The translations under genes were made by a program, and so were the position numbers. A stretch of DNA of 64,000 bases from NCBI GenBank assembly GCA_963848115.1, contig CAWKCP010000007.1, positions 992,001 through 1,056,000 on the forward strand. The letters run 5' to 3'. Below are positions 18,707 through 28,340 of this stretch, piece by piece (position 1 is the stretch's first letter; the number at the start of each line of letters is the position of its first letter). Source of the stretch: JAWKOK01 sp963848115 (lineage in GTDB: Bacteria > Chloroflexota > Anaerolineae > Caldilineales > Caldilineaceae). The notes below the pieces were generated by a model. That model ran no database searches. It was given only the letters and a program-made list of their open reading frames with translations, and had not been told where the DNA came from.

Positions 18707-20338
18707 CTAGCGGTCAAACCAACGCATCAATTTGCTGTCGAGCGATGTTGTCGCACATCGAAATCCGATCCACTCGGCGCTTTGATCGCCAGGAACCGAG
18801 ATCGCGCTTGCGTTTAGTAGTCGCTCAGGCCCATCGCGGAAGGAACCGCCTTTGATCCAAAAAGAGGTCGGCTCCTGAAGCGTTGTTGTCGCCGTCCACT
18901 CTGCTGCATTGCCGGCCATATCCGACAGGCCCATCAAACTGTCGCCGGCAGGCCGATATTGACCGCCTGCCAGCAGATCGCCTACAGCCGAATTGACGTC
19001 ATTGGCAAGACCGGCCGCATAGGTATCACCCCAGGGATAGGCGAAGACCCGCTGCGTTGCCGGCGCAAAACTGGCCGCGATATGCCACTCATCACTCGTC
19101 GGCAAGCGACGCCGTGTCCAAGCACAGTAGGCGGCTGCGGCCGCCTGATCAACATGCACGACTGGATAGTCGTCAAAGACCGGATTGGTGAAGTAGTCAG
19201 CATGGGTTGCACTGTTGTCGGCGTCCGGATTCTGACACCCACCGCGTTGAACGCACCGACGGTATTGCCTGTTTGTGGTTTCCATAGAGTCGATCAGGAA
19301 GGGCATCAGCGTTGTCTTGTGGATCGAGCCGTTGCCGTCAGAGAGCGTGAATTCGCCGCCCGGCACGGCGACCATACCGCTCGTCCTCCCGCGCTCGACC
19401 TGGAGCAGAACGAGCGTCGTTACCATGATTGCCAGCGTCAATAGCCCAAGGGCCAACAATGGCCCTCTTGACGGGCGGTCAACGCCCTCTAACTCAAGTT
19501 CCGCCAGCGCCAGGGCAGTCTCATCGACAATCGGGTTGCGCGACTCTCCATCCAGGACGACAAGGGCATCTTCTGCCAGACGCCGTCGCGTTCCACTATA
19601 TTGACGGGCTGTCGTCTGCAATTCACCCACCAGATACGGCTGCCAAGAGTCGAATGTCAGATCCTCCCGAGTGATGCGAGCCAACTGCTCGGGCGAGAAT
19701 GGCGCCGCCACATCTACAAGTACGTCATGCACGATCACCGCCGTCCGTTCAGGGTCAACCTGATGCGAGAGCGCAGTAATGATTCCACGACCATGAAAGA
19801 GGGCGGCGCGCAGAAGAAGTGCCCGATAACTGGCATCCAACTCGTGTCCGGCATTGAGCATCAACAGCCCATCGCGCAGCACGGACCGATCCGGCGGCTT
19901 GCCATCTGCCCAGTAGGCCGCAAGCGCGTCAGCGAGCGCTCGCCGGGCGCCGGCGACCCGCCTCTCGACTTCACCGTAGCGATAGGGATACTCAAGGCCG
20001 CTGTCCGTCTGTGCAGGGTCTGACGCAGGAGAAGACGGACTCCTGGCTGGCGATTGTTCGTCAGCGGACAGATCGATCCAGGGGTTCCGATCAACATCCG
20101 AACCCGACGCTACGGTCGGGCCATAATCGCGGTAATCGACGTGGCCATCCTGGGAAGGGCCCTGGATATCATCGGATTCACCTTCGGATCCACGTCCACT
20201 ATTCCTATTTCCTGGCGTACTTCCGGCCGGTCGCTGGAATCGGGACATGAGGTAGGCATCTCGGTGTTCAGTGGGTACCCTCTCAAGGATGTGGAGTATT
20301 CGGTCCAAGGTGTCAGGCTTTTGGCAGAAGCGTGACAT
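18707..20338 (-). CDS. Membrane protein with extracytoplasmic FGE/sulfatase-modifying-factor fold
   Basis: 543 residues. The cytoplasmic N-terminal half (1-295) has a polar, Ser/Pro/Asp-rich stretch (50-125) and an alpha-helical part with Y-R-Y-G-E-V-E-R-R and leucine-rich helices. One transmembrane helix lies at about 298-318 (LLALGLLTLAIMVTTLVLL). The outside half is an FGE-type domain: VAVPGGEFTLSDG, then METTNRQYRRCV, VVHVDQAAAAAYCAW, RRLPTSDEWHIAA, YPWGD, GLSDMAGNAAEWT, WIKGGSFRDG and WIGFRCA. The reactive Cys pair that true formylglycine-generating enzymes have just before the final motif is absent, so this is more likely a sensing or structural domain, as in FGE modules of bacterial signalling proteins. 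A good promoter precedes the ATG. Confidence 0.8.
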   Translation of the reverse strand: MSRFCQKPDTLDRILHILERVPTEHRDAYLMSRFQRPAGSTPGNRNSGRGSEGESDDIQGPSQDGHVDYRDYGPTVASGSDVDRNPWIDLSADEQSPARSPSSPASDPAQTDSGLEYPYRYGEVERRVAGARRALADALAAYWADGKPPDRSVLRDGLLMLNAGHELDASYRALLLRAALFHGRGIITALSHQVDPERTAVIVHDVLVDVAAPFSPEQLARITREDLTFDSWQPYLVGELQTTARQYSGTRRRLAEDALVVLDGESRNPIVDETALALAELELEGVDRPSRGPLLALGLLTLAIMVTTLVLLQVERGRTSGMVAVPGGEFTLSDGNGSIHKTTLMPFLIDSMETTNRQYRRCVQRGGCQNPDADNSATHADYFTNPVFDDYPVVHVDQAAAAAYCAWTRRRLPTSDEWHIAASFAPATQRVFAYPWGDTYAAGLANDVNSAVGDLLAGGQYRPAGDSLMGLSDMAGNAAEWTATTTLQEPTSFWIKGGSFRDGPERLLNASAISVPGDQSAEWIGFRCATTSLDSKLMRWFDR

Positions 20339-20393
20339 CTACGTCCCAGCGTCCTGAGAAGATACTTCATTGGCTCGCAATACGATAGCCGCT

Positions 20394-20421
20394 ATTATAC
20401 CTTTGGACTGAGGGCATACAA
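20394..20421 (-). promoter_or_regulatory. Promoter of the FGE-fold membrane protein
   Basis: On the minus strand TTGTAT, 16-bp spacer, perfect TATAAT; leader of about 49 nt to the ATG at 20338. Confidence 0.65.
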
Positions 20422-20475
20422 TAATGTGTACCGCAGCCACGGGTACGGCGAACGCCGGAAATCGTTAACATCGGC

Positions 20476-20504
20476 TTGACCGGCATGTCCACTTCGGTTA
20501 TTAT
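20476..20504 (+). promoter_or_regulatory. Promoter of tyrS leader
   Basis: TTGACC (20476-20481), 17-bp spacer, TATTAT (20499-20504). Predicted transcript start is near 20511. Confidence 0.7.
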
Positions 20505-20510
20505 GCGCTC

Positions 20511-20719
20511 ATGAGAGTTTTACAGATGATCACACTGGGTCGGCTAAAGGCAACTTACTTGTATTGTCGGGGTGCAGGGCACCCCGTCTAATTGCTATGC
20601 GCCTTGCCGGTGGGACCCTTCCCCCGGCCAACCCTCTGTATGTGACCTTTCCAGAACGCGTGGCGCACTTGTCCACGCGTTTTTGTGTGCCAGACCATGA
20701 AAAAACACGGAGTAAACTC
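20511..20719 (+). promoter_or_regulatory. Structured attenuator leader of tyrS, possible T-box
   Basis: About 208 nt between promoter and tyrS. Visible structure: a strong hairpin CGGGGTGC/GCACCCCG with a 3-nt loop (20568-20586); GCCGG...CCGGC (20606-20628) enclosing GGTGGGACC (20609-20617), which matches the T-box core TGGNACC; and a terminator stem at 20655. A Tyr codon TAC lies in the 5' part (20556). Leader, terminator and tRNA-synthetase context fit a tRNA-sensing T-box. Against it: the 5' domain is short for a canonical Stem I, no good A2 helix is seen after the bulge, and TGGG would pair with a CCCA tRNA end, whereas bacterial tRNA-Tyr normally ends ACCA. Confidence 0.5.
20655..20684 (+). 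terminator. Terminator inside the tyrS leader (attenuator)
   Basis: AACGCGTGG / CCACGCGTT, a 9-bp perfect stem with a 9-nt loop, followed by TTT. It sits 35 nt before the tyrS ATG, so readthrough must be controlled. Confidence 0.8.
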
Positions 20720-21955
20720 ATGACCGAATTTCCGCCTGTCGCCGACCAGATGCGTATCCTCATGCGCGGCGTTGATTTTGGCGACGACTTGACACGGACA
20801 AATATGGAGCGCGAGCTGCAATTGCGGCTCGAACAGAGCATGGAAAGCGGCAAGCCGTTGCGAGTCTACTGCGGATTTGATCCGTCCTCGCCGGATCTGC
20901 ACCTGGGACACACCATTCCCATGCGCAAGCTGCGCCAGTTCCAAGACCTCGGCCACGAGGTCATTTTCCTCATCGGCAGCTTCACCGGCGTCATCGGTGA
21001 TCCCAGTGACAAGGAGAGCGTTCGAAAACAGCAGACTGTTGAGGAAGCCTTGGAAAAGGGAAAGTCCTACGCCGAACAGGCATTCCGCGTTTTGGATGCC
21101 GAAAAGACCCTGATCAAATACAATCACGAGTGGCTAAGCCCCTTGACATTTCAAGACGTCATTCGCCTTGCCAGCAATTTCACGGTGCAGCAGTTCCTGA
21201 CCCGAGAAAATTTCAGCAAGCGGTATGCCAACGGTGACGCCATTTGGTTGCATGAATTCTTCTACGCCCTGATGCAGGGCTACGACGCTGTGGCCATGGA
21301 GACCGATCTCCAGATCGGTGGCACAGATCAGTTGTTCAACCTCATGGCCGGCCGCAAGCTCATGGAATCCCATGGCCAGAAAGCACAGACGATCTTGACC
21401 TTCCCAATCCTGGTCGGTACAGATGGCGTCATGCGTATGAGCAAGTCAACCGGCAACTATATCGGCATTGACGAAGCGCCCGGCGTGATCTTCACCAAGG
21501 TGCTCAATGTGCCGGACACGGCCATGCGCAACTACGCCGAACTGGTGACGCGCTGGGATCAGGTAGAGATCGATCAGATGTTCGCCGATGTCGAATCGGG
21601 AGCGATATCGATGCGCGAGTTCAAGCAGAAACTTGCGTGGGAGATTGTCAGTATTTTTCATGGAGACGATGCAGCCGACCGAGCTATCAAGGATGCCAAG
21701 CGCATGCACACCGGCGAAGCGCCGAGTGACGCTGAAACGTTTGAATTGGCGGAATCGATGTCTCTGCTTGATATTATGCAGCAGGCGGGCATGGTCAAGA
21801 GCAAAGGAGAGGCTCGTCGGCTTGTTCAACAAGGCGGCGTACGAGTCAACGGAGAACAGATCGCGGATCTGGCCTTGTCACTCTCGCCACTGCCCGACAG
21901 TGAACAGGTGATCCAGGCCGGCAAGCGCAGGTTCCTGCGCGTCATATCTGGATAG
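20720..21955 (+). CDS. tyrS: Tyrosyl-tRNA synthetase
   Basis: 411 residues from the ATG at 20720. This start is preferred because CGGAG lies 7 nt upstream; the frame is open further 5' but runs through the leader terminator. Class I synthetase: GFDPSSPDLHLGH holds the HIGH motif (HLGH at 61-64), METDLQIGGTDQLFN binds tyrosine, and RMSKS (239-243) is the KMSKS loop. A C-terminal S4 RNA-binding domain (about 345-405) has GMVKSKGEARRLVQQGGVRV. It attaches tyrosine to tRNA-Tyr in the cytoplasm. The sequence is of the TyrZ-like subgroup rather than the E. coli TyrS subgroup, judged from the G-F-D-P-S-S-P-D-L opening. Confidence 0.96.
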   Translation: MTEFPPVADQMRILMRGVDFGDDLTRTNMERELQLRLEQSMESGKPLRVYCGFDPSSPDLHLGHTIPMRKLRQFQDLGHEVIFLIGSFTGVIGDPSDKESVRKQQTVEEALEKGKSYAEQAFRVLDAEKTLIKYNHEWLSPLTFQDVIRLASNFTVQQFLTRENFSKRYANGDAIWLHEFFYALMQGYDAVAMETDLQIGGTDQLFNLMAGRKLMESHGQKAQTILTFPILVGTDGVMRMSKSTGNYIGIDEAPGVIFTKVLNVPDTAMRNYAELVTRWDQVEIDQMFADVESGAISMREFKQKLAWEIVSIFHGDDAADRAIKDAKRMHTGEAPSDAETFELAESMSLLDIMQQAGMVKSKGEARRLVQQGGVRVNGEQIADLALSLSPLPDSEQVIQAGKRRFLRVISG

Positions 21956-22031
21956 CCCTGAAGAGAGTGGCGGGGCATAGACCGACTGGCACAGGGGACG
22001 AGTAGAGGACAAACAGAAACGGTGAAAACAA

Positions 22032-22099
22032 AGGAACTGCTGATAATTACGTTTCCCCCGATAGTGGTAGTTAGCCACAACGCAATTACCAGCAGTCCT
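22032..22099. repeat. Imperfect inverted repeat downstream of tyrS
   Basis: AGGAACTGCTGATAATTA (left arm) against the reverse complement of CAATTACCAGCAGTCCT (right arm): about 15 of 18 positions pair, around a ~34-nt spacer. It could act as a terminator without a T-run or be a small mobile palindrome. Nothing else is seen in the gap between tyrS and fabI. Confidence 0.5.
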
Positions 22100-22252
22100 G
22101 GAAGCAGAGTATCACGGTTCTGCGGCGGTGTAAAGTAGTTTTGCCGACCATTCACCTAACATTTCCATACGATTGCCACACGCTCTCAACGGCTCGTCAC
22201 GCAGCTTTCAGGAAGCCCGAAGAGGGAAGAAGAAGACAATGAGGAGGATTCG

Positions 22253-23053
22253 ATGGGTCTTTTCGAAGGCAAAAAAGGTTTGATATTCGGTCTTGCTAAT
22301 AAGAACTCGATCGCCTGGGGAATCTCAAAAGCGCTGCACGAAGAGGGCGCTGAGTTAGGCTTCTCCTACGCGGGCGAGGTGCTGAAGAAACGCGTGGATC
22401 CGCTGGCGGAAAGCATCGGCAGCCAGTTTGTCGAGGAATGCGACGTCACCGATGACGCAGCCATCGAAAGCGTCTTCGCCAAGGCCGGCGAGCACTTTGG
22501 CAGCATCGACCTGCTCGTACACTCCGTCGCATTTGCACCGCGCGAGGAATTGAGCGGCCGCTTTGTCGATACCAGCCGGGATGGATTTGGCGTGGCGCTG
22601 GACATCAGTTGCTACAGCCTGATCGCGCTGGCCAACCAGGCGCGCGCCATGATGCCGAACGGCGGCAGCATTCTCGCCATGACCTACTTCGGAGCTGAAA
22701 AAGTGACGCCCAACTACAACCTCATGGGAGTGGCCAAGGCTGCATTGGAAGCCACCGTGCGCTACCTGGCCTGGGATCTCGGCAAGGACAATATCCGCGT
22801 CAACGCCATCAGCGCGGGGCCGATCAAGACGCTGGCCGCGTCAGGTGTGGCAGGCTTCCGCAAGAGCCTGAACTACGTTGGTGCAGTCGCCCCTCTCGGG
22901 AATGTGACACAGGAGACGGTTGGGGACGGCGCCCGTTTCTTACTCAGCGACTGGGCATCCGGCACCACAGGACAGATCCTCTATGTTGACGGCGGATACA
23001 ACATCATGGGGGCGCCCGACGAAGAGGCGCTCGCTGAATTGGGATTGATCTGA
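22253..23053 (+). CDS. fabI: Enoyl-[acyl-carrier-protein] reductase (NADH)
   Basis: 266 residues, the usual FabI length. Atypical short-chain dehydrogenase: the cofactor-binding opening has IFGLANKNSIAWGI (11-24), and the catalytic Tyr155-(X)6-Lys162 pair plus Tyr145 match E. coli Y156/K163/Y146. The SAGPIKTLAASG substrate-loop segment is clear. It reduces the trans-2 double bond of acyl-ACP in the last step of each fatty-acid elongation round. The ATG follows AGGAGG by 7 nt. It is a monocistronic unit ending in a strong hairpin. Confidence 0.97.
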   Translation: MGLFEGKKGLIFGLANKNSIAWGISKALHEEGAELGFSYAGEVLKKRVDPLAESIGSQFVEECDVTDDAAIESVFAKAGEHFGSIDLLVHSVAFAPREELSGRFVDTSRDGFGVALDISCYSLIALANQARAMMPNGGSILAMTYFGAEKVTPNYNLMGVAKAALEATVRYLAWDLGKDNIRVNAISAGPIKTLAASGVAGFRKSLNYVGAVAPLGNVTQETVGDGARFLLSDWASGTTGQILYVDGGYNIMGAPDEEALAELGLI

Positions 23054-23062
23054 CCGTGAACT

Positions 23063-23095
23063 GGTTTGCCCGGCGCCGACGACGTCGGGCAAACC
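23063..23095 (+). terminator. Hairpin terminator after fabI
   Basis: GGTTTGCCCG / CGGGCAAACC, perfect 10-bp stem, 13-nt loop, starting 9 nt after the stop. No T-run follows, so it may be rho-assisted or only protect the 3' end. Confidence 0.6.
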
Positions 23096-23403
23096 ACTTG
23101 AACCTTCACCTGCGCCAACCTGCCGTTCCGATGACCTCGCCCTAATCAGACAATCACCCCATTCTCATCTTGCTCAACTAAACTTGCCCCGAAATACTGA
23201 TGTTCCGTTGGACAGTCGGACACGGTGCAGCACTGGAAGCAACCGCACTGACCGGCCCCACCCATTTCTATTATCGTTCACGGTACCTTGAGGGACGAAG
23301 GACCCGGATTCCTAAGGCATCAGACACTGTCCGCTGCTGGAAGCGGGTTGGGAATCAAAAGCGTGCCAAAGGATAGATGGAAGGCGAAACGAGAGGACAA
23401 CTG
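23096..23403. other. Intergenic stretch without recognisable genes
   Basis: About 300 bp between the fabI hairpin and the M16 gene start. I see no coding frame, no strong repeat and no convincing promoter. A weak ribosome site (GAGAGGA) lies just before the ATG at 23404. Confidence 0.5.
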
Positions 23404-26313
23404 ATGAAGATAAAACTATTGCTTGTAACCATTGCCATGCTCTTGCTTAGTGCATGCACCGGGATTCAGCCGCTAGCCGCCCCCATGGATTCGGGGGGAG
23501 ATGGCAGCCAGGTATCAACAGACAAGGCTGAATACGCTGTCGAACTGGCGTCCCTCGATGAGGCAATACCATTGGATCCGGCCGTGCGCACCGGCGTCCT
23601 TGATAATGGTCTGACGTACTACATTCGACAGAACACCGAGCCGGAAAACCGGGCGGAACTCTGGCTTGCCGTCAGTGCGGGATCGCTTCAGGAAGAGGAC
23701 GATCAGCGAGGCTTAGCTCATTTTCTTGAACACATGCTCTTCAACGGCACGGAGAACTTTCCGGACATGGGCGTAGTCAATTTCCTGGAAAGCATCGGCA
23801 TGGAGTTCGGTCCGGACGTCAATGCCTACACGACCTTCGACAAGACCGTCTATACCATACAAGTGCCGACCGATGACGCCGAGGCCCTGAACACGGGACT
23901 CCAGGTTCTGGAAGACTGGGCGGCGCATGCCACTCTCGACCCTGACGCCATCGACCAGGAACGGGGCATCATCGTCGAGGAATGGCGGCTGCGCTATGAG
24001 ACGGCGGCCGGTCGCGTCCAGCGATCAGGTATTGCCGGCCATCCTTGGCGACTCCCGCTTCAGCGACCGGCTCACCATAGGCGACATGGAGATCGTCCGG
24101 AATGCGCCACCCGAAGCGTTCGAACGCTTCTATGATACCTGGTACCGGCCTGATCTAATGGCTGTGATCGCGGTCGGCGACTTCGACGTAGACGAAATGG
24201 AGGCACGCATCGTTGACCATTTCTCCCTGAACTGCCTATGCCGGAAGATCCTGAAGTCCTGGATACATACGACATTCCCACCCACGACGAGACCCAATAT
24301 CTGATCGTCACCGACCCTGAACTGACGACCACCGATGTGCAGGTCTGGCACAAACGGAATGCCGCAGCTCACAAGGACCGGCGAAGACTATCGCGCCAGT
24401 TTGACACGACGATTCTTCTATTCGATTTTGAACGAGCGGCTTGGCGATATCCAACGCCGGCCTGATGCGCCTTTCCTTTCGGCAAGGGGCGTGAAACGGA
24501 AATTATGTCAGCCCAACCGACGTGGACGTGTTCATGGGTCACCGTCGAGGACGGCAGCGTTGCGGCTGGACTTGAGGCGGCGTTGACTGAGGCAGCACGT
24601 TTTGAGCAGTTTGGCGTCTCCGAAGCCGAATTGACACGTGCCAAAGAAGAGACGCTCAGTCTCTACAAAAGCATCTACGACGAACGCAACAATGTTGAGA
24701 GCAGCAGCCATGCCGATGAATATCTGGCCCACTTCCTCAGAACGCAGTGACACGCCTGGCATTGAGTACGAGTATGAGTTTGTCAAGGAAGTCGTGCCGA
24801 CCATCACCATCGACGAAGTCAATGCGGTGGCCGCGGATTTGGCGGCGACCGACAATCGTGTCATCATCGTAACCGCGCCGGAGAAGGAAGACGTTGTGCT
24901 GCCGAGCGAAGACGATCTTGCTGCAGTGGTCGATGCCGTTGCTGCAATGGCGATCGAGCCGCTGGCAGGAGGAAACTGTCGGTGTCACCCTGTTGGAAGA
25001 GATCCCCGAGCCGGTCGCAATCCTATCGGAGAGCGAATCGCCGGACCTGGGCATCAGCGAATTCGATTTGGAGAACGGTGTACGAGTGCTGGTCATGCCC
25101 ACCGACTTCAAGGACGATGAAATTCTCTTCACTGGCTTCAGTCTCGGCGGTTCGTCGTTGGTCAACGATGAAGATTATCCGGAAGCCAGTACCATCGTCA
25201 ACGTGATCACAGAGAGTGGCGTGGGCGCTTTCGGCCAGTCCGAACTGGAAAAACTGCTGACCGGGAAAGACATCGCCATCAGCCCCTATCTACGTGAACT
25301 GACGGAAGGTATCGAGGGAAACAGTTCAGTCGCCGACATGGAAACGCTTTTCCAGTTGATCTACCTCTATGCCACCGAACCGCGCGCCGACCAGGACGCG
25401 TTCGACGTCTTTCAGAAGCAGATGCGAATTGCCCCTGGAGAACCGGGCGCTCGACCCAAACTCGTCCTTGCAGGATGCCCTGAATCAGGCGCTCTATGGC
25501 GACACCATCCGCCGCGGCACGCTGCCGATTGAGGAAGATCGACGCGCTTGATCTGGATCGTGCCTTCGAAATCTACCAGGAGCGTTTTGCCGACATGGAC
25601 GATGCGGTCTTCATCTTCGTGGGTAACGTCGACCCGGAAACGATCAAGCCGCTGGCACAGACCTATCTGGGCAATCTGCCCGGCCAGCGACCGCGAAGAA
25701 AGCTGGCAGGATGTCATGCCCGATCTGCCCGAAGGCATCGTCGACGAAGCAGTCTACAAAGGCGAAGGCGACCGCAGTATAGTCCAGATCTGATCTTCAG
25801 TGGTCCTTACGAGCCGTCTTGGAGAACACGGTCAAACGGATCCACTGAGAGACCGTACTTGACATTCTGATCCGGGAGAAGCTGCGCGAGGAACTCGGCG
25901 GCGTCTATTCCTCGGGCGTCTCCATCTTCACAAGGATCTGCCCGATCCGACCTACTTCGGCGTAGTTTGGTTTGGCGACTGAGCCGGATCGTGTTGACGA
26001 ACTCGTTGGGGCGGCCTTTGCTGAGATCGCCGACTTGCAGGCCAATGGACCTTCCGAGGAAAACCTGCTCAAGGCCCGCTCCATCGCCCTCAGCCAGGAC
26101 GAAGAGGCGCTGAAGCAGAACAGCTACTGGATCCAGGTGATCAAGAACGCGGAAATCTATCCGAGTCTTGAGGTCGAAGACGCGTTGCGGGAAGCAGAGT
26201 TGATTGAGGTGCTCACAGCTGAAGATGTTCAATCCGCCGCTCAGGAGCTATTCAACCCGGATCGATATGTCAAGGTAGTTCTCTATCCGGAGTCGTTTGC
26301 AGTGGAGGAGTAG
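23404..26313 (+). pseudogene. M16 (insulinase/PqqL-like) zinc peptidase lipoprotein, multiply frameshifted
   Basis: The first frame begins at 23404 with a lipoprotein signal (LLLSACTG lipobox) and contains GLAHFLEHMLFNGTEN, the inverted zinc motif HXXEH of M16 peptidases, followed by IIVEEWR, the third ligand region. Homology then jumps between frames again and again: near 24025, 24235, 24340, 24480, 24740, 24980, 25430, 25530, 25690, 25790, 25860, 25930 and 25985. Pieces in order include VLPAILGDSRFSDRL, DTYDIPTHDETQYL, FGVSEAELTRAKEE, ITIDEVNAVAADL, FDLENGVRVLVMPTDF, VFIFVGNVDPETIKPL, LREELGGVYSSGV and LVGAAFAEIADLQANGPS. Together they rebuild a full-length two-domain M16 protein of about 960 residues. 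About a dozen indels make it non-functional unless this stretch was badly sequenced. Confidence 0.88.
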
Positions 26314-26334
26314 GTGAGAGGACGACGGGGTAAA

Positions 26335-26380
26335 GAGGGTGAAAGGGTGGGCTAGAACATCTTATCACCCTCTCACCCTT
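26335..26380. terminator. Inverted repeat between convergent genes
   Basis: GAGGGTGAAAGGGTG (26335-26349) pairs with CACCCTCTCACCCTT (26366-26380) at 13 of 15 positions around a 16-nt loop. It is placed to end both the M16 locus and the flavoprotein gene. Confidence 0.5.
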
Positions 26381-26395
26381 GCACCTGCCGGGCCC

Positions 26396-27562
26396 TCAGT
26401 TCGCCTCATACTGCTCAAACGCAAGATCGTAGCTGCGTGGGGCCACTGCTCCAAGAGCGTCCGGCCATTTCCCCGTGATGGCAGCCGTGATCTTGCCCGC
26501 GTGCTCATGGCAGTTCTCGATGAAGAGTGTATAGCGTTGTTGAATCCCGGCGGCGACTGTTCCGGCCAGGTAGAGATTCGGGATGTTGGTCTCCATTGTG
26601 TCGGCATCAAAGACCGGCACTCGATTCGCCCCGATCAAGTCCACACCGGCCATGTCAAGAAGCCGCTGATCTCCATGAAAACCGGTGTTGAGCAACACAA
26701 AATCGGTCTTCCAGTCTATCGGCTCTCCATCTTCGACAACTTGACCATCGACAGTCGGCATCAGCTTCACTTGCTCCGGCGTGATCGCCACCGGTGCTGT
26801 CTCCGGCAGGAACCCGATGGTGCCGGCCTCGATCTGGGCCTCAAGATCGGGCAGCAGCCAATGTTTGATCTTGCGTTCGTCGAAGCGGGATCGGCGATAG
26901 CTTAGCGTTACGTCAGCGCCGGCACGCCAGCACCGTAGCGCAGCTTCTGCCGCCGAATTCTTGCCGCCGACGATCAGCAGCCGCTTGCGGAAATACTCGT
27001 GGGGATCGCGGAAATAGTGAGAGACATGGGGCAGATTCTCCCCTGGGATGCCCAGCAGATTGGGATAGGTCATGTCGCCCACGGCCAGCACCAACCGCCT
27101 TGCCCGATAGTGACGCGAGGTCCCAGCCCTCTTCGTCTTGATGCCAAACAGCTCACCGCCGTTTTCAATCGCGATGACTGGCTCGTATGTATTGATGCGT
27201 AGATCAAACTGTTCGACAACGGCGCGCAGGTAGGCGAGATAGTCTTCGCCGGTGATGCGCTGTTGGTGATTGTTTTGAATCGGAACGCCAGCAATCGCCA
27301 GCCGTTCCGTCGTGCTGAAAAAAGGCGTGTTGCGTGGCCACCAGCTCATCGTGTAGCCGATCTGTTTGGCATCAAAATGGATGATGTCAAGACCGGCTTG
27401 CTTGAGACAGACCCCTAGCTCCAGACCAATGGGCCCTGCACCGACAATGCAGACTTCGTACACCCTTTGGCAGTATTGATGGCCGAATCGCTGGGAAGTA
27501 CTTTGTTTTGTTTCATAGTCAGACAACGTTTCTCTCGTTGGCGGGCGTTGCCAATGTCGCAC
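26396..27562 (-). CDS. YpdA-family FAD-dependent oxidoreductase
   Basis: Up to 388 residues. It has two Rossmann motifs: VGAGPIGLELG for FAD (about residue 40) and IVGGKNSAAEAALRCW for NAD(P)H (about 197). It also has YTMSWWPRNTPFFSTTERL near 70-88 and a C-terminal NLYLAGTVAAGIQQRYTLFIENCHEHA, the pattern of YpdA (bacillithiol disulfide reductase) proteins. The likely role is reduction of a low-molecular-weight disulfide; the substrate in this organism is inferred, not shown. The start is uncertain: GTG at 27562 gives about 34 residues of poor similarity before the first Rossmann strand, and a GTG at 27463 would start right at the fold but lacks spacing for its AAAGG. A lost base near 27470 is also possible. 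Confidence 0.82.
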   Translation of the reverse strand: MRHWQRPPTRETLSDYETKQSTSQRFGHQYCQRVYEVCIVGAGPIGLELGVCLKQAGLDIIHFDAKQIGYTMSWWPRNTPFFSTTERLAIAGVPIQNNHQQRITGEDYLAYLRAVVEQFDLRINTYEPVIAIENGGELFGIKTKRAGTSRHYRARRLVLAVGDMTYPNLLGIPGENLPHVSHYFRDPHEYFRKRLLIVGGKNSAAEAALRCWRAGADVTLSYRRSRFDERKIKHWLLPDLEAQIEAGTIGFLPETAPVAITPEQVKLMPTVDGQVVEDGEPIDWKTDFVLLNTGFHGDQRLLDMAGVDLIGANRVPVFDADTMETNIPNLYLAGTVAAGIQQRYTLFIENCHEHAGKITAAITGKWPDALGAVAPRSYDLAFEQYEAN

Positions 27563-27870
27563 CGATCATATCTGAAATCCACGACTTCACAGCAAGCCAA
27601 ATACCAATCCACAGTGAGTCCGCTGCAAGAACCAAAATTTGCCACAGATTCACACAGATAATGTCAACATAGGGGAAGATTCCACACTCTCTCGTGCGAA
27701 AACGCGCCGCGAGAAGGCGTGGAACCCACCCTTGCCCTATACGAAAGATTTCAGTCTACAGCAGGGGCAACGCATTCCTTGCGGCCAATTCTATCGACGA
27801 AATTGGCTCTTCTGTCGGACCCAGATTCGTCGATGTAATCACTTCATTGGAATGGGTCACCCCCACTGTC
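27563..27870. other. Intergenic stretch, nothing recognised
   Basis: About 300 bp between the YpdA-like gene start and the end of the M4 protease remnant. I see no coding homology, promoter or clear hairpin. Confidence 0.45.
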
Positions 27871-28297
27871 CTACGGCTGCGTGCGGATCAACGGCAAGAA
27901 GATCGCTGTGGTCGTTGCCGGCTCCTTGATGGCGCCGCTCAGCGCCAGACTCAATGCATGGGGGTGGCTCGTGTCTGTGCCGGGCACCGGTTCGACGAGC
28001 AAGTAGTAGCGCAACTCGTCGGCGGCTGCGGCCCGGCTGTAGGGCAGCGGGTCATCCGCCTGGGCGGACGCCGCCGCCTACGGCGCGCAGCTTGGAGAAG
28101 GGCGCCGGGTTGAAGTTCAGCACCTGAGCCACATTGCTGGCCGTGGTTTTGGCCACCACGTCGCCGTTGCCGTTGACCACCGCGGCCTGGAACTGCAATC
28201 CAGCCCCACATTGATCACGCTCTCGAAGTTCTTGGGCACGTAGACGCCACCACAATCGGGACAGATAGGCACCGGCACAATGAAGTCCCGGTTGTTG

Positions 28298-28340
28298 AGT
28301 CTCATAAAGTCGTGTCAGGAAACAGTCTCATAAAGTCGTG
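28298..28340. repeat. Left end of the IS: two 17-bp repeats
   Basis: AGTCTCATAAAGTCGTG at 28298-28314 and again, identical, at 28324-28340 (26-bp period). The inner copy encodes the last residues of the transposase (A-R-L-Y-E-T-V). Confidence 0.9.

Noticed and set aside
20564..20719. Upstream start for tyrS
   Set aside because: It would translate through the terminator hairpin; the ATG at 20720 has a proper ribosome site and the family length.
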